The position numbers and the translations under genes are program-made. DNA of 64,000 nucleotides, taken from NCBI GenBank assembly GCA_963835705.1, contig CAWIGR010000007.1:186001-250000 (forward strand), given 5' to 3'. Numbering within the stretch: position 1 is the first letter of the stretch; every line of letters begins with the position of its first letter. This document shows, in pieces, positions 50,855 through 59,292 of this stretch. The DNA is from JACVRW01 sp963835705. Its GTDB lineage: Bacteria; Actinomycetota; Thermoleophilia; Solirubrobacterales; Thermoleophilaceae. Below the pieces are notes generated by a model that saw nothing but the letters and a program-made list of their open reading frames with translations, did no database searches and was not told the DNA's origin.

Positions 50855-51274
50855 ATGGAAGGCACCACGCAGTTGGAGCAGACCGACGACAAGCGGTCGG
50901 TCGCCGAGCTCGTCAACCAGCTATCGGAGCAGACCTCGACGCTCATCCGCCAGGAGCTGCGCCTCGCCCAGACGGAGATGCAGGAGAAGGGCAAGCGCTT
51001 CGGGAAGGGCGCGGGCATGTTCGGCGGGGCCGGGCTCGTGGCGCTGTACGGCGTGGGCGCGCTCGTGGCAGCCGCCGTCATCGGCGTCGGAACGCTGCTC
51101 GAGCTATGGATCGCAGCGGTGATCGTGGGTGTGGTGCTGCTGGCGGTGGCCGGCATCCTGTCGCTGGCGGGCCGCAAGCAGGTCGAGCACGGCAAGCCCC
51201 CGCTGCCCCAGCAGGCGATCGAGAGCGCGAAGCGCGACGTGGACGAGGTCAAGGCAGCGAGGGGGCGAGCGTGA
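50855..51274 (+). CDS. Phage_holin_3_6/DUF1469-type membrane protein
   Basis: 139 residues. A helical N-terminus (KRSVAELVNQLSEQTSTLIRQEL) precedes two transmembrane helices (about 58-80 and 85-105). A charged C-terminus follows. Despite the name, these proteins usually sit in envelope/stress operons rather than prophages. Followed with GTGA overlap by a DUF3618 gene, a standard actinobacterial pairing. Confidence 0.88.
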   Translation: MEGTTQLEQTDDKRSVAELVNQLSEQTSTLIRQELRLAQTEMQEKGKRFGKGAGMFGGAGLVALYGVGALVAAAVIGVGTLLELWIAAVIVGVVLLAVAGILSLAGRKQVEHGKPPLPQQAIESAKRDVDEVKAARGRA

Positions 51275-51534
51275 GCGAGCAGGACACCGAGGCGCTGCGC
51301 CGGGAGATAGAGCGGACGCGCGCCGAGCTGGGCGCGACCGTCGAGGCGCTCTCGCACAAGACCGACGTCAAGGCCCAGGCGCGCGCCAAGGCCGACCAGG
51401 CGAAGCTGCAGGCGCGCGAGAAGGCCGAGCTGGCCAAGACCCAGGCCCAGGAGAAGCCCGCCATTCCGCTGGCCGCCGGCATCGGCGTCGCGATCGTGGC
51501 GCTGCTCGTGATGCGCAGGAAGAGACGGTCATAG
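51271..51534 (+). CDS. DUF3618 family protein
   Basis: 87 residues. N-terminal DUF3618 motif TEALRREIERTRAELGATVEALSHK, a central Ala/Lys/Gln coiled-coil-like repeat (KADQAKLQAREKAELAKTQAQ), and one C-terminal transmembrane helix (IPLAAGIGVAIVALLVM) ending in Arg/Lys. Start GTG 51271 overlaps the holin-like stop. The family has no known biochemical activity; it accompanies membrane-stress operons. Confidence 0.9.
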   Translation: MSEQDTEALRREIERTRAELGATVEALSHKTDVKAQARAKADQAKLQAREKAELAKTQAQEKPAIPLAAGIGVAIVALLVMRRKRRS

Positions 51535-52492
51535 ATGGCACGCTTCCGGCGGGACGGCCCCCGAGAGCCCTACCGACCTGAGCGGAGGGGCGTGGGGCGG
51601 CGTCCTCAAGCGCACGTTCAAGGGGTTCCAGAAGGACAACCTGACCGACTGGGCGGCGGCGCTCACCTACTACGGCATCCTGTCCATCTTCCCGGCGCTG
51701 ATCGTGCTGGTGTCGGTGCTCGGCCTGATCGGCGAGCCGGCCACCCAGCCGCTGATCGACAACCTCGGCGAGGTTGCGCCCGGGCCCGCGCAGGAGATCT
51801 TCACCAGCGCGATCGAGAACCTCCAGGGAAGCCAGGGCGCCGCGGGCGTCTTCTTCGTGATCGGCATCCTCGGCGCCATCTGGGCTGCGTCGGGCTATGT
51901 CGCCGCGTTCATTCGCGCGTCGAACGCCATCTACGCGATGGAGGAGGGACGCCCGATCTGGAAGACCCTCCCGCTTCGCGTGGGCCTCACCGTGCTGATG
52001 ATGACGCTGACCGCGGTGAGCGCCGTGGCGGTGACGGTGACCGGCGGGCTCGCAAAGGAGGCCGGCAACCTGCTCGGCCTTGGCGACACCGCGGTCACGG
52101 TGTGGGGGATCGCCAAGTGGCCGGTGCTGCTGCTGCTCGTGAGCTTCATGTTCGCCGTGCTCTACTGGGCGGCCCCGAACGTCAAGCAGCCGGGCTTCCG
52201 CTGGATCTCGCCCGGCGGCCTCCTGGCGGTGATCGGGTGGGTGATCGCCTCGGCGGCGTTCGCGTTCTACGTGGCGAACTTCGGCTCCTACAACAAGACC
52301 TACGGAGCGCTCGCGGGGCCGATCGTGTTCCTGGTCTGGCTCTGGATCTCGAACATCATGATCCTGCTCGGGGCGGAGTTCAACGCGGAGCTCGAGCGCG
52401 GGCGGGCCATCGAGGCAGGCATGCGCCCGGAGGACAAGGAGCCCTTCGCCGAGCCGCGCGACACGCGCAAGATCGAGACGAACCCGTCCTGA
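51535..52492 (+). pseudogene. YihY/BrkB family membrane protein, frameshifted in a C5 run
   Basis: Polytopic membrane protein (about 318 residues once repaired) with six helices, including ALTYYGILSIFPALIVLVSV, GAIWAASGYVAAFIRASNAIY and GPIVFLVWLWISNIMILLGAE. ATG 51535 follows the DUF3618 stop directly. Removing one C from the run at 51558-51562 joins ARFRRDG to SPTDLSGGAWGGVLKRTFKGF in one frame; as given, the frame is broken. A single homopolymer error is the simplest cause, so the gene is probably functional in the organism. Confidence 0.8.
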
Positions 52493-53016
52493 CGGTCCAC
52501 GCGAGGAACACCCAGGCGAACGGCCCGTTCGCCGGATACGCGGAGCCGGACAAGCGGCCGCCGTTCCGCGCCTACGCGGCCCTGACGGCGCTGTTCAACG
52601 CCGGCATGGCGGCCGGCCTCGCCGGGGCACGGCGGCGCGGCCACGAGTTGCCGGAGCGCATCGACGGCCGCGACGTGCTGCTGGCGGGGGTGGCGACGCA
52701 CAAGCTGAGCCGCCTGATCGCGAAGGACAGGATCACCGCGTTCGCGCGCGCCCCGTTCACGGAGTTCGAGCGGTCGGGCGGACCGGCGGAGGTCGAGGAG
52801 CGCGCCCGGGGGGATGGCATGCGGCGGACGATCGGCGAGCTGCTGGTATGCCCCTACTGCCTCGGCATGTGGATCTCGGGCGGCTTTCACCTGGGCCTGG
52901 TCACCGCTCCCCGCGCGACCCGCTTCGCGGCATCGGTGCTGACCGGGCTGACGATCTCGGACTTCCTCCAGATCGCCTACAAGGCGGCGGAGGAGCGGGG
53001 CCTCGGCGGCGAATAG
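52489..53016 (+). CDS. DUF1360 family protein, probable CTG start
   Basis: About 175 residues. Conserved DVLLAGVATHKLSRLIAKDR, RAPFTEFERSGGPAEVEERAR and ELLVCPYCLGMWISGGFHLG identify DUF1360, with two to three membrane segments. No ATG, GTG or TTG precedes the conserved part. A CTG at 52489 overlaps the TGA of the YihY gene (CTGA), mimicking the ATGA/GTGA couplings of this operon; the next ATG (52606) would remove conserved sequence. Confidence 0.75.
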   Translation: MTVHARNTQANGPFAGYAEPDKRPPFRAYAALTALFNAGMAAGLAGARRRGHELPERIDGRDVLLAGVATHKLSRLIAKDRITAFARAPFTEFERSGGPAEVEERARGDGMRRTIGELLVCPYCLGMWISGGFHLGLVTAPRATRFAASVLTGLTISDFLQIAYKAAEERGLGGE

Positions 53017-53044
53017 CGGCCACCGGCCAGGAATCAGCCGGGGT

Positions 53045-53064
53045 CCGGGGGCGTGAGCCCCCGG
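53045..53064. terminator. Bidirectional hairpin terminator
   Basis: A perfect eight-base stem CCGGGGGC/GCCCCCGG with loop GTGA lies between the convergent DUF1360 and DUF2294 genes, ending one base before the latter's stop codon. Confidence 0.75.
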
Positions 53065-53433
53065 TCAGCTCTCGAGCAGGAAGAACTCGAAGCCCACGTC
53101 GGGCTCGATCAGGATCTGGCTGTGGTACGCCTCGACCCGGCGGCCCAGGGCCTTCTCCACGACCCCCTTGAACGAGGCCGCCATCGCCTCCTGGAAGGTG
53201 AGGCGCACGCGGCGGACCAGGTCGGCCTCGCCCTTCTCCGCCAGGGTCCGCTCCACCGTGGTCATGGTGTCGCGCAGGACAGTGACCACGTAGCGGTCCT
53301 CCAGGATGTACGTCTTGGCACGCGTTGGCCCCCGGCCGTAGTACTCGCTGAACAGCCGGACGATTCCGTTGGTCACCTCCGCCAGCTCGTCGCCGAGCCG
53401 GGCATGGGCGTCCCCGACCTCCGTGGATTCCAC
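53065..53433 (-). CDS. DUF2294 (Na-translocating-like) domain protein
   Basis: 122 residues covering the whole domain: LGDELAEVTNGIVRLFSEYYG, GRGPTRAKTYILEDRYVVTVLRD split over the first half, then LTFQEAMAASFKGVVEKALGR and the C-terminal ILIEPDVGFEFFLLES. The family is found in stress-related contexts; function is not established. Start GTG 53433, divergent from the GH38 gene with 26 bases between. Confidence 0.88.
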   Translation of the reverse strand: MESTEVGDAHARLGDELAEVTNGIVRLFSEYYGRGPTRAKTYILEDRYVVTVLRDTMTTVERTLAEKGEADLVRRVRLTFQEAMAASFKGVVEKALGRRVEAYHSQILIEPDVGFEFFLLES

Positions 53434-53459
53434 ACAGGGATAGTCTCACGCGCTCGCAC

Positions 53460-56036
53460 ATGGCGGCTACCCCCCTGCTCGATTCCCGTCATTGGCGCCT
53501 CTGGGTCGTGCCCCACACCCACTGGGACCGCGAGTGGTACCTGCCGCTCGAGGACTTCCGCATCCGCCTCGCCCAGGTCCTCGACGAGCTGATCGAGACA
53601 TTGGAGGAGCGCGCCGAGCACCGCTTCACGCTCGACGGGCAGTCGATCCTGATCGAGGACTACCTCGAGATCCGGCCTGAGATGGAGGAGCGCCTGCGAT
53701 CCCTCCTGCGGAGCGGCCGGGTGGAGACGGGGCCGAGCTACGTCCTGCCGGACGAGTTCCTCGTGGGCGGCGAGTCGCTCGTGCGGAACCTGCTCCACGG
53801 CAGGGCTGTGTGCGCGCGGTATGGCGCCGCGCCGGCGCCGGTCGGATACCTCCCGGACAGCTTCGGCCATCCCGCCCAGCTGCCGCAGGTCTTGCGCGGC
53901 TTCGGGCTCGAGACGTTCGTGTTCTCGCGCGGCCTTGGCGACGAGCGCGAGCGAGTGGGCGGCCGCTTCCGCTGGCAGGCACCTGACGGGTCCGAGGTGC
54001 TGGCGCTGCCCCAGCCCATCGACTACGCCGCCGGGGCCTCCCTCGGGCACTCCCGGCGCTCGGCCGAGACGGACCCGGCCCGTAACGCCGCCGACCGCAT
54101 CGAGCAAGTGCTCCGCGCCGAGGCGCCCATGCTGGCCGACTCCGGCTTCCGCGACCTGTTCGTCGGGAACGGCTACGACCACGCGGCGCTTCAGGCCGAC
54201 CTCCCCGAGGTGCTCGCGGCGTTGCGCGACCTGAAGCCGGGCGTGGAGGTGCGGCTTGCGCTGCTGTCCGAGTACGCGCGGGCCATGGCCGGCGCGGACG
54301 GCGGCCTGCCGAGGTTCGCCGGCGAGCTCGCAGGCGGCGCCCGGGCGAACGTCCTGCGCGGGGTGAACTCGACCCGGATGTACCTGAAGCAGGCCAACGA
54401 GCGGTGCGAGCGAGAGCTGGCGACCGCGGAGACGCTCTGCGCGCTCGCGCTGCTGGCGCGGCCAGGCTTCCGTCACCCGCGCGGGGAGCTTCGGCTCGCC
54501 TGGCGCGAGCTGCTGCGCAACCACCCCCACGACTCCATCTGCGGCTGCTCGGTCGACGAGGTGCACGAGGGCATGGGCCAGCGCTTCCGAACGGCCCTGC
54601 AGATCGCGCGCCGCGTCGCCGACATGGCCCTCCACGCGCTCGGCGGGGCCTGGCTCGCGGGCGACAACGAGCTCGAGCCCCAGCTCCTCGACGGCGCCTA
54701 CCGCTGGGCCTACCGCCCGCCGCGCGGCGGCCCCGTGCGGGCCGAGGCGGTGACGGGGAAGGCGTCGTTCACCAACGCGCTGCCGTTCGCCCGCCGGCGG
54801 CTCGTGTCGCTCGAGCTGCCCCCTCCGATGGACGCGGGGAAGCTCCAGGTGGAGCGCCACCGGGGCGGCCGCCGGGCGTGGCTCGAGCTTGGGCTGGACG
54901 GCTTCTCGGCCGCCACGATCTCGCTCGGTGACCCGCCGCCGCCACCGGTGGGAGAGGACGCGCGAGCCGCGGACGAGCGCACGATCGAGAACGCGAGCTA
55001 CCGGGTCACAGCGGCGGACGACGGCACGCTCACCGTGCTCGACCGGCGGACCGGCGCCACCGTCGGCGGCCTCCATCGCCTCGAGGACGTGGCCGACCGC
55101 GGCGACTCCTACACGTTCTGTCCGCTCGAGGGGGACCGCCCGCGAACCCCGCGGGAGGCACGCGTGCAGGTCACGGCCGCGGGCCCCGTCTGGGCCGAGC
55201 TCGAGTTGTCCTACGAGCTCGAGCTGCCGGCCGCGCTCGCGCCCGGCCGCAGTGAGCGCGCAGCCGAGAGCGTGGCCTGCCCGATCGCCACCCGCGTGCG
55301 CCTGGCCGCCGGGTCCGAGCGCATCGAGTTCACGACCGAGGTGGCGAACTGCGCGTCGGACCACCGGCTCCGGGTTCGGTTCCCCTGCCCCGGCCACGTG
55401 GAGACGGTTCGGGCGGAGGGGCACTTCGCCGTAGTCCGCCGCGGCCCGCCGCCCGCGTCGAGCGAAGCCTGGTTCGAGCCGCCGCATCGCACCAACCACA
55501 CGCTAGGGGCGGTGGCCGCGGGCGGCCTCGTGCTGCTCGGCAAGGGGCTGCCCGAGTACGAGGCGACCGCGGAGGGCGAGCTGGCGCTGACGCTGCTCCG
55601 CTGCGTCGGCTGGCTGTCGCGCGACGACCTGTCGACCCGGCGCGGCGGCGCGGGGCCCCAGCTCCAGGTGCCGGGCGCCCAGTGCCACGGCGACCACGTC
55701 TTCGAGTACGCCGTGGAGCTGGGCGAGCCCGCCGACGCCGAGCTGCTGCGCCGCTCGCAGGACTACCGCTTCGACTTCGTGGAGGGCGCGCCGGGCGTGG
55801 AGCTTCGGTCGCCCGTGGGTGATCTCGACGGCGACCTCGTCTTCAGCGCGCTCAAGGCCGCCGAGGACGGCGACGGCGTCGTCCTGCGCGTCTTCCAGGC
55901 GGCCGATTCGGCGCTCGGCGCCGGCGACGGGCGGCGCCTGCCTCTCGCGAGCCGGCGCTGCCGGCTGGACGAGACCCCCCTCGAGGACGCCGGTGCCCGG
56001 CCGCGGCCGGGCGAGATCGCGAGCTTCAGGCTCTAG
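53460..56036 (+). CDS. GH38 family alpha-mannosidase-type glycoside hydrolase
   Basis: 858 residues. The catalytic zinc-site motif PHTHWDREW is at residues 18-26, and the catalytic nucleophile Asp is in GYLPDSFGHPAQLPQVLRGFG near residue 125-145. HPHDSICGCSVDEVHEGMGQR near 355 holds the second conserved His region. A large C-terminal beta domain follows. Likely cytoplasmic, since no signal peptide is present. It removes alpha-mannosyl or related residues and heads a three-gene glycan operon. ATG 53460 is close behind the DUF2294 promoter region. Confidence 0.93.
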   Translation: MAATPLLDSRHWRLWVVPHTHWDREWYLPLEDFRIRLAQVLDELIETLEERAEHRFTLDGQSILIEDYLEIRPEMEERLRSLLRSGRVETGPSYVLPDEFLVGGESLVRNLLHGRAVCARYGAAPAPVGYLPDSFGHPAQLPQVLRGFGLETFVFSRGLGDERERVGGRFRWQAPDGSEVLALPQPIDYAAGASLGHSRRSAETDPARNAADRIEQVLRAEAPMLADSGFRDLFVGNGYDHAALQADLPEVLAALRDLKPGVEVRLALLSEYARAMAGADGGLPRFAGELAGGARANVLRGVNSTRMYLKQANERCERELATAETLCALALLARPGFRHPRGELRLAWRELLRNHPHDSICGCSVDEVHEGMGQRFRTALQIARRVADMALHALGGAWLAGDNELEPQLLDGAYRWAYRPPRGGPVRAEAVTGKASFTNALPFARRRLVSLELPPPMDAGKLQVERHRGGRRAWLELGLDGFSAATISLGDPPPPPVGEDARAADERTIENASYRVTAADDGTLTVLDRRTGATVGGLHRLEDVADRGDSYTFCPLEGDRPRTPREARVQVTAAGPVWAELELSYELELPAALAPGRSERAAESVACPIATRVRLAAGSERIEFTTEVANCASDHRLRVRFPCPGHVETVRAEGHFAVVRRGPPPASSEAWFEPPHRTNHTLGAVAAGGLVLLGKGLPEYEATAEGELALTLLRCVGWLSRDDLSTRRGGAGPQLQVPGAQCHGDHVFEYAVELGEPADAELLRRSQDYRFDFVEGAPGVELRSPVGDLDGDLVFSALKAAEDGDGVVLRVFQAADSALGAGDGRRLPLASRRCRLDETPLEDAGARPRPGEIASFRL

Positions 56037-56226
56037 CGTCGCCCGCGGGCTCGCGCCCGCGCTTGGCGGCCTGGGTCGCCCGGAGCAGCCGCGGCGGCAG
56101 CGCGGAACGGAACAGCGTGCTCGCCTTGCCCAGCTTCGCCCGGCAGCGCGGGCATTCCTCGGACGTCGCCGACAGCGCAGGGCTGTAGACGGTGAGCCGG
56201 CAAGTCGGGCAGTTCAGATAGGCCAT
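56026..56226 (-). CDS. Small zinc-ribbon protein
   Basis: 66 residues from ATG 56226, behind a strong Shine-Dalgarno AGGAGGAGAGGA. N-terminal zinc ribbon with CPTC and CPRC about 20 residues apart, then a basic tail (KRGREPAGDARA). The length is that of a stand-alone zinc-finger accessory protein. Its 3' end overlaps the GH38 gene by 11 bases on the opposite strand. Function unknown. Confidence 0.75.
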   Translation of the reverse strand: MAYLNCPTCRLTVYSPALSATSEECPRCRAKLGKASTLFRSALPPRLLRATQAAKRGREPAGDARA

Positions 56227-56393
56227 TCCTCTCCTCCTTGTAGCGCGTCGGGGGCCCGCGCTGTACAGAGCGGACAACGCTAGCCCAAGGGGGTATCCGA
56301 GTCAACGGAAAGGTGAGGTTCTGCGCTGGCTCCTGCCCGGGACCGGTGCGTTTGCTCGCAGCGCCCTGCGGGCAAGGCCAGCCGGGGGAGCCG

Positions 56394-57116
56394 ATGCCCG
56401 ACGAGATCACCTTCCAGAACGACCCGATCGACCCGTCGGCGGAGTTCCGCAAGCAGCACAACCACTTCTTCGTGGCGCAGCGGGCCGAGCGCCTCGAGCC
56501 GGACCGGGCGGCCGGCGATGTCCTGTGGAAGCGCCTGTGCGGCTTCACCTTCTGGACCCACTTCGTGGGCGGCTTTCCGAGGGCGCCCGACGCCGGCCTG
56601 TATCTGCGCTGGCTCGCGTTCGGGGTGCTCTGCTCGCACGTGCGCTGCCACGGCGCCCCGCCCCGGGAGCCCTGGGAGTTCGGGGACGACTTCCTGGCGC
56701 GCTTCCGGCGCCTCGCCGAGTTGCGCTACTCGCTGCTGCCGTACGTGGTGGAGCAGGCGGAGACCGCATGCGAGCACGGCCACCCGCTGCTGCGCCCGCT
56801 CTTCTTCGAGTTTCCACGCGACCCCGGCTCGTGGCTGGTGGAGGACCAGTACATGCTCGGCACGGACCTGCTGGTGGCGCCGTTGTTCGAGGAGGCCCGC
56901 GAGCGCCGCGTCTACCTGCCGCCGGGGCGCTGGCACCGCTTCGCCGAGGACGAGGGCACGGCTGTCGACGGCCCGGGCTGGCACACGCTCGCCGTCGAGG
57001 AGGTGCCGGCCGCCGTGCTGGTGCGCGACGGCGCCTCGCCCCGCCTCGCCGAGCCCGCCCAGCACACCGGACAGCTCGACTGGGACGGCGCGCGCGAATG
57101 GCGCCCGGCCACATGA
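56394..57116 (+). pseudogene. GH31 alpha-xylosidase/glucosidase with large in-frame internal deletion
   Basis: 240 residues where GH31 enzymes have about 700. Residues 1-50 (EITFQNDPIDPSAEFRKQHN and following) look like the N-terminal start of these enzymes. The sequence then jumps to FTFWTHFVGGF, the acid/base region, and continues through LRWLAFGVLCSHVRCHG to the C-terminal beta domain. The nucleophile region is absent, and the acid/base Asp of the usual SHD-GGF motif is Phe. It keeps an open frame, GGGGGAG ribosome-binding site and ATGA overlap with the next gene. Catalytically dead by sequence. Confidence 0.7.
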
Positions 57117-59152
57117 ACCTGGCCGACGCGCTCGTCATCAAGCGGGGAAACCTCTTCCTGATCACGCCGCGCGACGGCGACCTGCCGGCCGACCCGGCCG
57201 GGTTCGGGCTGTGGTACCGCGACTGCCGCTACCTGTCCGCGCACCGGCTCCACCTGAACGGTGAGCCGCCGATCCTGCTCCAGGCCTCGGATGCCCTCGG
57301 CACGCGCTCCCTGCACCACCTGACGAACCCCGCGCGGTCGCTCTCCCTGCGCGTCGAGCGCGTGCTGGCCGGCGAGCCGAGCATGCTCGTGGAGAGCATC
57401 GTCGTGCGAAGCCACGAGCCCGTGGGGCTGCGCCTCGAGCTCGAGCTGTCGCTCGGCGCGGACTTCGAGCCCATGCTCGCGGTGCGCGGCCTGGTCGAGC
57501 GGGCCGAGCGTCCGCCCGTGGAGACCGCCTTCGAGGGGAACACGCTGCGCTGGTCTGCGACCGGGAGGGACCGCGTGGTGCGCACCACGACGGTCGCGTC
57601 GAGCGAGCCGCCGGCATCGGCCGACGGCGGCACGCTCCGGTTCGCGATCGATCTCCCCGCCGGCGGCGAGCGGGGGCTCGAGCTGAGCATCGCCGTCCAC
57701 GAGAGCGGGGACGCCGCGGGCCGTCCGCCCCGGCGGGCGCCCGAGCACACACAGATCCGCTCCGACAACGAGCTCTTCGACCGCATCCTCACCCGCTCGT
57801 CCCAGGACCTCGACATGCTGCGCTCGGACCTCGACGGGCGCTCCTACTTCGCGGCGGGCGTCCCCTGGTTTGCCACCCTCTTCGGCCGCGACAGCCTCAT
57901 CGCCGCCACACAGACGCTCGCCTTCGACCTCGACGTCGCCGCCGACACCCTCCGCCTGCTCGGCGACCGGATGGGGCGCATCTACAGCGACGAGCACGAC
58001 GAGGATCCCGGGAAGGTGCTGCACGAGCTCCGTGTGGGAGAGCCGGCGGCCCTCGGCGAGACGCCCTTCGCCCGCTATCACGGAAGCGCCGATGCCACCC
58101 CGCTGTGGCTGTGCCTCCTCGCGGATCACGCCGAGTGGTCGGGCAGCCTTGATTTGTTCGAGGAGCTCCGCCCGCAGGTCGAGGCCGCGCTCCAATGGAT
58201 GGCCGGCCCTGGCGACTGGGACGGCGACGGGCTCGTCGAATACCGGCGCCGCTCGCGCCACGGCCTGCGCAACCAGGGCTGGAAGGACTCGCCGGACGGC
58301 GTTCCGGACGCGGACGGGGACCCGCTCGAGCCCCCGGTCGCGCTGATCGAGGTGCAGGGCTACGTGGCCAGGGCGCTGCGGGGGATCGCACGGCTGTTCG
58401 AGCTGGACGGCGACGGGTCGCGGTCGGAGGAGCTGCAGACCCGCGCCGCCAAGGTCGAGGCGGCCTTGGCATGCTTCTGGGCGTTCGATCCCGGCGGCTA
58501 CGCGATCGGCCTCGCCGGCGACAAGCGCCCCGGTACCCGCCTGGCCTCGAATCAGGGGCACCTGCTCTGGGCAGGCGCGGTGCCGCCGGACCGGGCGCGC
58601 TCGGTGCGCGACCTCCTGATGGCGGAGCACATGTTCTCGGGCTGGGGCGTCAGGACCCTCTCCGACCGGAACCCGGCCTTCAACCCGCTCGGCTACCACA
58701 CCGGCTCCGTGTGGCCGCACGACACCGCTATGTTCGCCTGCGGCCTGCGCCGGTACGGCTTCGACGGGGACTTCCTCCTCGTGTTCGACGCGCTCCTCGA
58801 GGCGGCGTCGCGGTTCGACGACCACCGGCTACCCGAGCTCTTCGGCGGCTTCGCGAGACGGCCGGGCGAGGATCCGGTGCCGTACCCCGTGGCGTGCCGG
58901 CCGCAGGCCTGGGCGGCGGGCTCGATCCCCTGGCTCCTGGCCGCCTGCCTGGGGCTCGAGCCGGACGCGCTCCACGGCCGCCTGCGGGTGGTCAGGCCAC
59001 TCCTGCCCCGCTGGGTCGACCGGCTCTCGCTCCGGGGCATGCGGGTGGGTGACGGGCGGGTGGACCTCCGCTTCGAGCGCGCAGGTACGCAGGTCGTGCT
59101 CGCCGACGCCCGTGCCGAGGGCAGCGTGCAGCTCGTGCTCGAATCGGATTGA
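57113..59152 (+). CDS. Glycogen-debranching-type (amylo-alpha-1,6-glucosidase family) glycosidase
   Basis: 679 residues. An N-terminal debranching-enzyme beta domain (about 1-200: VIKRGNLFLITPRDGD, FGLWYRDCRYLS) is followed by an (alpha/alpha)6 glycosidase domain with GVPWFATLFGRDSLIAATQT, NQGWKDSPDGV, ASNQGHLLWAG and GYHTGSVWPHDTAM. These are the conserved blocks of bacterial MGH/GDE proteins. ATG 57113 overlaps the GH31 stop. Likely cytoplasmic breakdown of an alpha-glucan or related oligosaccharide together with GH38. Confidence 0.9.
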   Translation: MNLADALVIKRGNLFLITPRDGDLPADPAGFGLWYRDCRYLSAHRLHLNGEPPILLQASDALGTRSLHHLTNPARSLSLRVERVLAGEPSMLVESIVVRSHEPVGLRLELELSLGADFEPMLAVRGLVERAERPPVETAFEGNTLRWSATGRDRVVRTTTVASSEPPASADGGTLRFAIDLPAGGERGLELSIAVHESGDAAGRPPRRAPEHTQIRSDNELFDRILTRSSQDLDMLRSDLDGRSYFAAGVPWFATLFGRDSLIAATQTLAFDLDVAADTLRLLGDRMGRIYSDEHDEDPGKVLHELRVGEPAALGETPFARYHGSADATPLWLCLLADHAEWSGSLDLFEELRPQVEAALQWMAGPGDWDGDGLVEYRRRSRHGLRNQGWKDSPDGVPDADGDPLEPPVALIEVQGYVARALRGIARLFELDGDGSRSEELQTRAAKVEAALACFWAFDPGGYAIGLAGDKRPGTRLASNQGHLLWAGAVPPDRARSVRDLLMAEHMFSGWGVRTLSDRNPAFNPLGYHTGSVWPHDTAMFACGLRRYGFDGDFLLVFDALLEAASRFDDHRLPELFGGFARRPGEDPVPYPVACRPQAWAAGSIPWLLAACLGLEPDALHGRLRVVRPLLPRWVDRLSLRGMRVGDGRVDLRFERAGTQVVLADARAEGSVQLVLESD

Positions 59153-59169
59153 GCGAGCCGGCACCGAGG

Positions 59170-59218
59170 GGGGTGGGTAGTTCCAATGCCCGTATGCGGT
59201 ACTGGGATTACCCACCCC
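59170..59218. terminator. Long inverted repeat after the glycosidase operon
   Basis: A ten-base perfect pair GGGGTGGGTA (59170-59179) and TACCCACCCC (59209-59218) encloses a 29-base loop that can itself pair partly. It starts 17 bases after the stop of the debranching gene. A terminator is the simplest reading; a regulatory RNA is possible. Confidence 0.4.
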
Positions 59219-59255
59219 GGGGGCTCATGGCTTCCGGCAAGTCGACACGGCGGAG

Positions 59256-59285
59256 TTCAACCGGGAGGCCGCGTGGTCGTAGGCT
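59256..59285 (+). promoter_or_regulatory. Promoter of a leaderless gene (TTCAAC / TAGGCT)
   Basis: TTCAAC (59256-59261) and TAGGCT (59280-59285) with an 18-base spacer; the -10 ends 7 bases before GTG 59293. This fits the actinobacterial leaderless layout. Confidence 0.4.
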
Positions 59286-59292
59286 CCAGCGT

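Noticed and set aside
50855..52492. Prophage remnant suggested by the holin-like gene
   Set aside because: The holin-like, DUF3618 and YihY genes form a common chromosomal envelope operon; no phage structural genes or att sites are present.
56236..56256. A sequence resembling the tail repeat (TTGTAGCGCGTC) upstream of the zinc-ribbon gene
   Set aside because: It matches only about 10 bases, lacks the CTGGACGC edge and the WTRYRKN frame, and mostly reflects a Shine-Dalgarno region.
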